DNA from: Hyphomicrobiaceae bacterium
GTDB taxonomy: Bacteria > Pseudomonadota > Alphaproteobacteria > Rhizobiales > Devosiaceae
Direction: 5' to 3'
DNA length: 64,000 nt
Assembly (NCBI GenBank): GCA_020638065.1
Contig: JACKJG010000002.1
Location: 62,001-126,000 of the forward strand
The number at the start of each line of letters is the position of its first letter. Position 1 is the stretch's first letter. Below are positions 7,332-15,619 of the stretch, in pieces. A program made the position numbers and the translations under genes. Under the pieces are notes generated by a model that was not told where the DNA came from, made no database searches, and saw only the letters and a list, made by a program, of their open reading frames with translations.

Positions 7332-10300
7332 CTAATGAAAATCCCTGCTCGGAAACAGCGCCTTGGCCTGATCGCGGGGGTGCATGGCGCGGCGGACCTT
7401 CTGGCGGGGGACACGCGGGGCCTCGTCGTTGACCGTTTCGGGCTGGCCGACCACGTCATAATCGGGGTGGCCGAGCAGGGCCAAAGCATCGGACATGTCC
7501 TCGACATGGTCGGCGATGAGATGGGTGACGATGCCTTCGCGCTGCAATTTGCCGGTGATGCGCAAAAGCCGCCCGCCAATGACGGCCCGGCGGTATTTCT
7601 CATAAATCTTGGGCCAGACGACGACGTTGCAGACGCCGGTCTCGTCCTCGAGAGTGAGAAAGATCACGCCCGAGGCGGTGCCGGGACGCTGGCGGGTGAT
7701 GACGAGACCGCAAACACTCGTCCGGCGCAAGGGGGCGGTGAGCAGCCGGTCGTGGGGCAGAAGGTTGGGCCATTTGGGGCGCAGAACCTCCATCGGGTGG
7801 GCCTTGAGGCTCAGGCGCATGGCCACATAATCCTCGACCACCTGTTCGCCCAGATGCATGGGCGGCAGGGTGACGTCGGGTTCGAAAATCCCCGCCCCGT
7901 CGATGGGATTGGAAAAGAGCGGCAGCGGCGCTTCGCCCCTGATCGCCTTGACCTGCCAGAGCGCATCACGGCGGCTTAATTGCATGGACAGGAAAGCGTC
8001 GGCCTCGGCCAGCCGTTCGAGCACGCCGGGACCGATGCCGGCGCGGCGCCACAAGCTTTCGGATCAGGATAGCCATTGGCGCGGGCGGCAGTGATCCAGT
8101 TGGCGTCCTCTTCCTTGAAGCCCCTTGATCTGGCGAAAACCGAGGCGGATGGCGAGCTTGCCGTCGCCGCGCATTTCAAGGCTGTTGTTCCAGCCTGAAT
8201 TGTTGACGCAGATCGGTCTGACCTCGATGCCATGGTCGCGGGCGTCGCGGACGATCTGGGCGGGCGCGTAAAGCCCATGGGCTGGGAATTGAGCAGTGCG
8301 CAAGCAAAAGCTGCCGGATGGTGGCGCTTGAGAAAGGCCGAGGCATAGGCGAGAAGCGCGAAGCTCGCCGCGTGGCTTTCGGGAAGCCATATTCGCCGAA
8401 CCCCTCGATCTGGGAGAAGCAGCGCTCGGCAAATTCGGGGCTATAGCCCTTGGAGAGCATGCCGGAGATGAACTTGTCGCGGAAGGTCGAGATGGTGCCC
8501 ATGCGCTTGAAGGTGGCGAGCGAGCGGCGAAGCCGGTCGGCATCTTCGGCGGAAAAGCCGGCGGCCACGATGGCGATCTGCATCGCCTGTTCCTGAAACA
8601 GGGGCACGCTGAGGGTCTTGCCGAGCACGTGTTCGAGTTCGGCGGAGGAAGCTGATCTGCTCTTCGCCGTTGCGGCGTCGGATATAGGATGGACCATGTC
8701 GCCCTGGATGGGGCCGGGGCGGATGATGGCGACCTCGATGACGAGATCATAGAAGGTGCGCGGCTTCATGCGGGGCAGAAAATTCATCTGCGCCCGGCTT
8801 TCGACCTGAAAGACCCACCGCATCGGCAACGCAGAGCATGTCGTAGGTCGGCACGTCGCCGTGGGAATTGCTGCCAGCGACCAGGTCTTGTGTTCGTGGG
8901 TTTCGATGAGATCGAAACATTTGCGGATACAGGTCAGCATGCCAAGCGAGAGAACATCGACCTTGAGAATACCGAGGGCGTCGATATCGTCCTTGTCCCA
9001 TTCGATAACGGTGCGATCATCCATGGCCGCATTCTCGATGGGACAGAGTTCGTCAAGCCGGCCCTTGGTGATGATGAAGCCGCCCACATGCTGGGAGAGG
9101 TGGCGGGGAAACCGATGATCTGGCTGATGAGATCGAGGTCAGCAGCAACCGCTTGTCGTCGGGTTGAGACCGATTTCCGTAGCTTGTCCACTTCCGGCCG
9201 CGCGAGGACGAGCCCCACATACGGCCGGTCAGCGCGGCCAGCACGTCCTGGCTCAGCCCCATGACCTTGCCCACTTCGCGGATGGCAGCGCGGGAGCGGA
9301 AATGGATGACCGTGGCGCAAAGGCCGGCGCGGTGGCGGCCATATTTCTCATAGATGTGCTGGATGACCTCTTCGCGCCGCTCATGCTCGAAATCGACGTC
9401 GATATCGGGCGGTTCGCCGCGCGCCTCGGAGATAAAACGTTCGAAGACCATCGAGATCGTGTCGGGACCGACCTCGGTGATGCCGAGCGCATAACAGATG
9501 ACCGAATTGGCGGCCGAACCGCGCCCCTGACAAAGAATATCCTGGGAGCGGGCATATTCGACAATGTCATGCACAGTCAGGAAATAGGCGGCAAAACGCA
9601 TCTTCTTGATGAGCGTCAGTTCCTTATCGACCTTGGCGATCGTGTCCTCCGGCACGCCCTGGGGGAAACGCCGCTCAAGGCCTATTCGGGTCAGCCGCTC
9701 AAGGCGGGTCTGGGGGTCTTCGCCATTGGTGATCTCGTCGGGATATTCGTAGGAAAGTTCGCTGAGATCGAAGGTGCAGCGTCCGGCAATATCGAGGGTG
9801 CGGCGGATGGCGCCCGGGTGATGGCGAAAAAGCCGCGCCATATCCTCGTAACCCTTGAGGCGGCGTTCAGAATTGATCAGGGCATTGGTGCCGATCTCAT
9901 CGATCCTGAGCCCGAGGCGCAAACAGGTCAGCACGTCTGCCAGCTGCCGGCGTCTGGAGAGGTGCATGAGCACATCGCCGATCGCGACCATGGGGATGGC
10001 GGCGCGGCGGGCGAGCGCGGCCAGAAGGTTGAAACGGCGCTGGTCGCGTCCATCGTAATTGGGGGCGGCGCCGAGAAAGGTCATGCCGGGGAAATGCCGG
10101 GCAATATGATACAATTCCGGCAGCGCCGCCTTGAGGTTCAGTCCCATGCGCGGCGGCAGGGCGATAAGCACCATCCCCTGCCCCCATTCGACCAGATCGT
10201 TTTTGTGCAAAAGGCATTCGCCCTTGCCGGTGCGGCGCTTGCCGATGGTCAAAAGGCGGGTCAGGCGCTGATAGGCTGCCCGGTCCGTGGGCAGGGCAAT

Positions 10301-10657
10301 CCAGTTGACATCGCTGTCGTCAAACACCAGCCGCGCGCCGACGATGAGCCTGGGCAATCTGACCTCGATACCGCGCTCCTTTGCCTCCCTTTGCATTTCC
10401 TTGCGGGCCGAAAAGGCGCGCACCACGCCAGCCAGCGAGTTGGTGTCGGTGATGGCAATGGCCTCGAGCCCGAGTTCGGTGGCCTTGACCATATATTCCT
10501 CAGGGTGCGAGGCGCCGGTGAGGAAGGTGAAATTGCTGGTTACGGCCAATTCTGCATAGGCGCCATCGACCGTTTCGGGGGCAAGCGGATTTGCTTCCTG
10601 CTTTTCGGGCAGGCTGACCTTGGGGCGCGGATGGGCGTGGATCGAGGGATCAGGCAT
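7332..10657 (-). pseudogene. dnaE2: Error-prone DNA polymerase DnaE2 (ImuC), frameshifted
   Basis: Full-length similarity to DnaE2, the translesion polymerase working with ImuA/ImuB in SOS mutagenesis. The ATG at 10657 follows GGAGGAG. The PHP region (AELAVTSNFTFLTGASHPEEY) and the polymerase part to about 9220 (GSAANSVICYALG, PPDIDVDFEHERREEVIQ) are intact. From about 9200 to 8050 the frame breaks at least nine times through single-base indels, nearly all deletions in short homopolymers (near 9160-9200, 8865, 8813, 8686, 8650, 8382, 8270, 8055; one insertion near 8122). The C-terminal OB-fold region is again open to the stop at 7332. Motifs are otherwise well preserved, so this is either a very recent pseudogene or a stretch of poor sequence. 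Confidence 0.85.
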
Positions 10658-10675
10658 CTTTATGCTCCTCCTGAT

Positions 10676-10951
10676 GCCTCTCGGGCCGTACCGCGTGGAT
10701 TGCGACGCTCGCCGCTGCAATCCACGCTGGCCCTGCGGCGGCGCGGCCAAAAAGTTGGCCGAGGTCCTCGCTGCGCTTGTTCATAGGCCTCACGGCGCGC
10801 ACCGTATTGCCGATGACGCTCGTCGCTATCGGCAATACTGCGCCTGCGGCGGCGCGGCCAAGAAGTTGGCCGGGGTCCTCGCTGCGCTCGTCCGGGTGCC
10901 TCACGGCGCGCACGGCATTGCCCATAACGCTGGCCCTGTGACGGCGCGGCC
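10676..10951. repeat. Tandem 111-bp repeat with stem-covarying hairpins (2.5 copies)
   Basis: Copies start at 10676, 10787 and 10898, exactly 111 bp apart, the last truncated. Constant parts include CGGCGGCGCGGCCAA, AAGTTGGCCG and GGTCCTCGCTGCGCT. Each full copy has an 11-bp-arm hairpin round a nearly constant 13-nt loop: copy 1 GCGTGGATTGC / GCAATCCACGC (10693-10727), copy 2 GTATTGCCGAT / ATCGGCAATAC (10804-10838). The stems differ at most positions but remain perfectly paired. The third copy has lost the hairpin. It fills the imuB-dnaE2 gap. Confidence 0.9.
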
Positions 10952-10952
10952 A

Positions 10953-12485
10953 TTAGGCGAACTCCCCATGCACAAACCATGAGGAGAGATGCTCTGCTGC
11001 CGTTTGCGGCGTGTGGAAGAGCCAGAGGCGGCGGCCTTCGAAGGTTTCGACCTGCCAATAATCGCGCAGGCCGGTGCGCCAGTCGGGATCGTCGAGCCAC
11101 CATTCGGGCTGGATGCGTTCCGGCCCTTCGGCACGGGCAATGCTTAGCCGCATGTTGCGCCAGCGAAAGCTTCTCGGTGGTTCGGTGCCTGATGCGACAA
11201 TAGGTTCGGGTGAGAAAAGCGTCAGCGGCCGGTCAGGCGCGGGCTGCCAGCCGGAGGCCGGTTCGCTATAGGCGGCAGCGGCGACAATGAAGCTTTTTTC
11301 CGGGATGTGGCTTTGGGCCGGCAGATAACGCTGCACCTCATCGAAACCGATACGATTGCCGATGCGCGAAATGAGGTCGGCCAGCGCTTCGCCCTCGCGC
11401 GCCTTCCTGTCGGCATGGCTTAATTGGGTGAGGTTGAGCGGTTCGGTTTCGATGGCTTCGAGCCAGAGCCGCTCGATGCCGAAACCGGCATCCATCCCAT
11501 CCACAGCGCGGGCAAAAAGGCGAGTCATGCGGTCGGGGTCGCGCATGGGGCGGGCAAGGCCGATTTCGGCCTCCTGATTGCCGCTATCGACCCTTTGGGC
11601 AACAAGGCGCAGGCGGCGGGCGCCCTTGTGGGCCGCTTCGAGCTTCTTGCAGACCTCCTGCATCAGCTTTCCGGTAATGCCCAGAACATCACCGGCCAGC
11701 CCGATCGGTTCGGGCAGGGTGATGCGGGCGGCAAAACGCGGCTCTGTTTTTTGCGGGGTGACCGGTTCCATGGCGTGGCCGAGCGCCAGATCGAGCTGGG
11801 TCAAAAGCGTGGTGCCAAAGCGGCGCGTAAGGGTGACGCGCGGGATCTGGGTCAGATCGAAAATGGTCGAAAGCCCGAGGCGGCGCAGGGCCGTGCTGAC
11901 CTCCTCCTCGATCCTCAGGGCCATGACCGGCAGATTGGCAAGGGCCGAAAAGGTTTCGTCAGGCGGTACGATGGCGCCCGACTGGCGCGGGCCATGAGGT
12001 TTGTGCGCCGCCCCGCCAAACCGGGCCATGGCCCAGGCGGCCCCGACAGTGCCGGCCAGTCCGAGGCGGGCACAAAGCCCGGCCCGGTCGAGGCGGACCA
12101 GAAGGTCTTCGACCAGCCCCTCCTCACCACCGAGAAGATGGGCTGCGCCGGTGATATCGAGCAGAAGTCCATTATCGCCGTCGGTCGCAACGATAGGGGA
12201 ATAGCGCTCAGCCCAACGGGCCAGCACATTCAGGAACTGCCGGTCGCTCAGGGGATCGGCGAGGTCGGAGACGAGATCGGGATAAAGGGCACGGGCATCG
12301 GCAAAACTCAGGCCGTGAACGAGGCCGGTTTCCTCGGCCTTTTCGTTGAGACAATAGATGCGCTGGGCACTCTTTTCGAAATGGGTGAGGACGAATGGCG
12401 CCTCAGCCAGCTGCTGTGGCCGCCGCCGCAGATAGCGGTCGGTCGCCAGTCTCGGAAAGACAATCGATATGATGCGCGGCGTCAT
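10953..12485 (-). CDS. imuB: ImuB, catalytically inactive Y-family polymerase-like protein
   Basis: This 510-aa protein starts MTPRIISIVFPRLATDRYLRR, the usual ImuB opening, followed by Y-family palm/finger-like sequence (LLLDITGAAHLLGGEE, LGLAGTVGAAWAMARFGG) without the catalytic acidic triad of active Y-family polymerases. It acts as the hub of the mutasome: it binds the beta clamp, ImuA and DnaE2. It overlaps the 3' end of imuA by 83 bases and is separated from dnaE2 by about 295 bp of repeats, so cotranscription with dnaE2 is less certain than usual. Expression should be DNA-damage induced through the LexA box upstream of imuA. The frame is intact, unlike dnaE2. Confidence 0.95.
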   Translation of the reverse strand: MTPRIISIVFPRLATDRYLRRRPQQLAEAPFVLTHFEKSAQRIYCLNEKAEETGLVHGLSFADARALYPDLVSDLADPLSDRQFLNVLARWAERYSPIVATDGDNGLLLDITGAAHLLGGEEGLVEDLLVRLDRAGLCARLGLAGTVGAAWAMARFGGAAHKPHGPRQSGAIVPPDETFSALANLPVMALRIEEEVSTALRRLGLSTIFDLTQIPRVTLTRRFGTTLLTQLDLALGHAMEPVTPQKTEPRFAARITLPEPIGLAGDVLGITGKLMQEVCKKLEAAHKGARRLRLVAQRVDSGNQEAEIGLARPMRDPDRMTRLFARAVDGMDAGFGIERLWLEAIETEPLNLTQLSHADRKAREGEALADLISRIGNRIGFDEVQRYLPAQSHIPEKSFIVAAAAYSEPASGWQPAPDRPLTLFSPEPIVASGTEPPRSFRWRNMRLSIARAEGPERIQPEWWLDDPDWRTGLRDYWQVETFEGRRLWLFHTPQTAAEHLSSWFVHGEFA

Positions 12486-13002
12486 TCCAGCGGGTCATCC
12501 AGCTGCCGTTTGTTCCTGATTTGTTCTTTATACAAACCCATTCGAACAGAGTCGAATCCAAATGTTCGGGCCGGGCCATGCGGGGGATGCAATGCCAGCG
12601 GGTTTCGGCAGCGTTCGAACCGAGCCCCTCGGGCAGAATGAACAGGCCAAGCGCCCTGCCCGCCTCGGCAGCCAGTTGCAGACGGCGGCCGGCGGTCAGG
12701 TCCACATCGCTGCCCAATTGCGCCACAACCAGCGGCACAGCCCCGGACCGCAAGGCTTCTTCGGCAATCCAGAGCAGGTCGAGACCGGATGCGCCACGGC
12801 TGACAATCAGGCGGGCCGGGTCGATAAACCGCCCCACGCCACCGGGGTGCAATTGCCCGGTCTGGTGCTGATGCACGACCCACATGATTGGACCTTGCAT
12901 ACCGGCGGCCAGAGCAAGGGCAAAGGCGATGGCACCCGGTCCCGTGACTTCATGGGCCCGGCGATTCCGCAAGGGGAAGAAATCGGCAAAATCCTGCCTC
13001 AT
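12403..13002 (-). CDS. imuA: ImuA, RecA-like SOS mutagenesis accessory protein
   Basis: This 199-aa protein is the short Rhizobiales form of ImuA: NRRAHEVTGPGAIAFALALA near the N-terminus, then a RecA-like core (IMWVVHQHQTGQLHPGG, RLIVSRGASGLDLLW, LTAGRRLQLAAEAGRALGLF). ImuA binds RecA and ImuB in the damage-induced mutasome. The ATG at 13000-13002 is 23 bp downstream of a perfect LexA box. The last 28 codons overlap the start of imuB in another frame, an unusually long but fully open overlap that should couple translation of the two. Confidence 0.9.
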   Translation of the reverse strand: MRQDFADFFPLRNRRAHEVTGPGAIAFALALAAGMQGPIMWVVHQHQTGQLHPGGVGRFIDPARLIVSRGASGLDLLWIAEEALRSGAVPLVVAQLGSDVDLTAGRRLQLAAEAGRALGLFILPEGLGSNAAETRWHCIPRMARPEHLDSTLFEWVCIKNKSGTNGSWMTRWNDAAHHIDCLSETGDRPLSAAAATAAG

Positions 13003-13025
13003 AGGTCAATTGCCCCCGGTTTTGA

Positions 13026-13040
13026 GAACATATAGAGAAC
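13026..13040 (-). promoter_or_regulatory. LexA operator (SOS box) of imuA-imuB
   Basis: Read on the minus strand this is GTTCTCTATATGTTC, a perfect GTTC-N7-GTTC direct repeat, the known LexA recognition sequence of Alphaproteobacteria. It ends 23 bp upstream of the imuA start codon, where a repressor would block transcription. The match is seen directly; binding is inferred. Confidence 0.9.
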
Positions 13041-13185
13041 AAATTGCTGCCAAAAGAGACAAAAATCAAGCTGGAAATCCACAGAATCCACCATGTGCGG
13101 GTGATGCGGGAATCCAGCGTGGTTAACATTTCGTCAGCAAGCTCGGGCTAGACTGGCAAGACCAACCTGTCGCGGACCGGACGCC

Positions 13186-15540
13186 TTGCGCACGCTCATC
13201 AGCATCGCTGCCATACTTGCCATTGCAGGCCTGTTCGTCCTGCTGGAGCGGGCCGGCATGATGACCTCGTTTGACCGGGCTCTCAAGGAAGTGCGCTACG
13301 AGCTGACCAGCCGCAACCCGAGCGGCGATGTCGTTCTGGTCGAAATCGACAGCCAGAGCCTGCAGCAGCTCGATGTGTGGCCCTGGCCCCGGCGCTACCA
13401 TGCGCAGGTCTTACGCAACCTCATCGATTTGGGTGCCGCGGATGTGGCCTTCGATATCGACTTCTCCTCAAAATCCACAGCTGAGGACGACCAGGCCCTG
13501 GCCGATGCGCTCGATTATGCCGGGGGATATGCCTATCTGGCCGCATTCGATCAGGTATCGGGCATAACCGGCGACATACTTCGCTCATCGCCCGACGAAC
13601 GGCTGGTCAAATATGCAAATCCGGTGCTGGTCAATGTCGATCTCGATCGCGATGGAATGGCGGTGACCTTTCCCACCTATTCGACAGGTTACCATGAAAT
13701 GGTCGAGTCGCTGGCAACCACCCTCGGCCTGCCACAATATGCGCCGCCTCCGCGCATGCTGTTCGACTACCGGATCGACATCAGCAAGATCGACCGGATT
13801 TCCTACGCCGACATCTACAACAATCATGTCGATCCGGCCCGAATTGCCAACAAGCAGGTCATTGTCGGGGCGAGCGCAATCGAACTCCGCGACTTCTTCG
13901 AAACGCCGCGCTTCGACGTGGTGCCGGGCCCACTCCTGCAGGCGCTGGCACTCGAAACGGTGAAATCAGGCCATATTCTGCACGATTACGGCACATGGCC
14001 AACCCTCGGCTTTCTGGGATTCCTGTGTCTGATCGGCGCGCTGGCACGCTGGCGATTTGGCCATAAAGGCGTGATCGTGACCGGTGTTACGGGTCTTGTA
14101 GTCGGGGAAGCGTTGGCTGTCGCAGCACTACAATATTACGACATCCAGATGTCCACCAGTATCGGGCTGTTTCTGATCCCGATTTCGATCGGCATCGAAA
14201 CCATTTCCGAGGGCATGGGCTGGTTCCTGCAGCGGCAGGCCATGCAGAAACGCCTGCAATATCTTGCGCGGCACGACGAAGTCACCGGCGTTCTCTCGTA
14301 CGCCGGACTGATCGAGCGCCTGGAAACGGAAATGCACAATGGCAAGTCGCATACGATCCTTTTGATCGCAATCAAGCGCATGGGAATCGTCCGCGCGGCA
14401 CTTGGCCAAATGGTGGCGAACGAGACCATGCGGGAAATCGCCCGGCGCGTCAGCACCCTTTGCGAGAAGCCAGTCGGCATGGTCGCTCCGAACGTATTTG
14501 CGGTCTGTTTCGATAGCCAGTTATCCGCAGAACAACTTGAGGAATTGACAGCCGACGCGCTGATGCGGCTGCGCGAACCCTATCTGGTCGAGGGGCACAC
14601 AATTCTCATCGACACGGATGTGGCCGTGGCGCAAAGCCAATCGAAAAGCGAAGCGCCGGCAGACGTGATCAATCATGCGCGCATTGCGCTCGAAACGCCT
14701 GACGTGGAACGCACCGAAAAACAGGGATTTGCACTTTACGTGCCTGAACTCATCGAACGCATCTCGGCGCGGCAGAAGATGGACATCGCCATGCGCCATG
14801 CCATTGAACGCGATGAGTTTCGGCTTGTGTTCCAACCACAGATCGATCTCAGAACAGGCGGTCTGGTCGGGGTCGAGGCGCTGATCCGCTGGCACAGCTC
14901 CGAAATGGGACTGGTTTCACCGGCCCAGTTTGTCGATCTGGCGGAAGAAACGGGATTCGTGGTGGATCTCGGACGCTGGGTGATTGAGGAATCGTGCCGC
15001 ATCGTCTCGCAATGGGGCTGGAGCGGCGTTTTGTCGGTGAACGTATCGCCGGTTCAGCTCGAGCTGTCCGATGTTCCGCACATCGTTGAGCGGGCGCTCT
15101 CTCAAAGCGATTATCCCGCAAACAGGCTTTGCCTTGAAATCACCGAGCAGGTTCTGGTCAACAAGAGCCAGAACGTCATCGATGCCCTGCACCAGTTCCA
15201 GAAAATGGGTTCCAGCATTGCGATTGACGATTTCGGCACGGGTTATTCGTCGCTGAGCTATCTCTCGCGACTGCCGTTCAACAAGATCAAGGTCGACCAG
15301 AGCTTCGTTCGCGAGATGAACCTTCATCCCGGCAACAAGCACATTGTCGAGACGATCGTTGACCTTTCGCACAAGCTGGGAAAGTCGATCATCGCCGAGG
15401 GAATTGAAACAGCGGAACAGGCGAAGGTGCTGCGCGAGATGGGCTGTGAGGTCGGCCAGGGCTATTATTTCGCCCGGCCCGTCGATGCCTTGACGCTCAC
15501 CAGGCTCATTGAACAGGTCCGCAACAAAGCGAGCGCCTGA
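13186..15540 (+). CDS. CHASE2 - degenerate GGDEF - EAL membrane phosphodiesterase
   Basis: This 784-aa protein has a first membrane helix at residues 3-20 and a periplasmic CHASE2 sensor to about 260 (DVVLVEIDSQSLQQLDVWPWP). Three helices follow at about 263-335, then a GGDEF-like domain whose active loop reads MVAPNVFAVCFD instead of GG(D/E)EF, so it is not a cyclase. The C-terminal EAL domain retains E564 in VEALIRWH, DDFGTGYSS near 681 and AEGIETAEQ. It should hydrolyse cyclic di-GMP in response to an outside signal. The TTG start is needed to include the first helix; its ribosome site is weak. It converges on the FecR-domain gene across a shared terminator. Confidence 0.9.
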   Translation: MRTLISIAAILAIAGLFVLLERAGMMTSFDRALKEVRYELTSRNPSGDVVLVEIDSQSLQQLDVWPWPRRYHAQVLRNLIDLGAADVAFDIDFSSKSTAEDDQALADALDYAGGYAYLAAFDQVSGITGDILRSSPDERLVKYANPVLVNVDLDRDGMAVTFPTYSTGYHEMVESLATTLGLPQYAPPPRMLFDYRIDISKIDRISYADIYNNHVDPARIANKQVIVGASAIELRDFFETPRFDVVPGPLLQALALETVKSGHILHDYGTWPTLGFLGFLCLIGALARWRFGHKGVIVTGVTGLVVGEALAVAALQYYDIQMSTSIGLFLIPISIGIETISEGMGWFLQRQAMQKRLQYLARHDEVTGVLSYAGLIERLETEMHNGKSHTILLIAIKRMGIVRAALGQMVANETMREIARRVSTLCEKPVGMVAPNVFAVCFDSQLSAEQLEELTADALMRLREPYLVEGHTILIDTDVAVAQSQSKSEAPADVINHARIALETPDVERTEKQGFALYVPELIERISARQKMDIAMRHAIERDEFRLVFQPQIDLRTGGLVGVEALIRWHSSEMGLVSPAQFVDLAEETGFVVDLGRWVIEESCRIVSQWGWSGVLSVNVSPVQLELSDVPHIVERALSQSDYPANRLCLEITEQVLVNKSQNVIDALHQFQKMGSSIAIDDFGTGYSSLSYLSRLPFNKIKVDQSFVREMNLHPGNKHIVETIVDLSHKLGKSIIAEGIETAEQAKVLREMGCEVGQGYYFARPVDALTLTRLIEQVRNKASA

Positions 15541-15563
15541 GCGGACACACAGACCGCAGAAGC

Positions 15564-15598
15564 AAAAACCCGCCGAACCTTCGGCGGGTTTCGTTTTT
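15564..15598. terminator. Bidirectional intrinsic terminator
   Basis: AACCCGCCGA and TCGGCGGGTT form a perfect stem round ACCT, with an A-run before and T-run after. It can stop transcription from the CHASE2-EAL gene on the plus strand and from the FecR-domain gene coming the other way. Confidence 0.9.
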
Positions 15599-15619
15599 GA
15601 AGTGCCGTCAGATCAGGCG

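Noticed and set aside
9164..10786. 540-codon plus-strand ORF opposite dnaE2
   Set aside because: High-GC shadow; the minus strand has DnaE2 motifs.
10650..10925. 91-codon minus-strand ORF with the DERSEDPGQLLGRAAAG phrase
   Set aside because: It is a translation of the 111-bp repeat; such phrases recur wherever this kind of extragenic repeat lies and are not a real protein.
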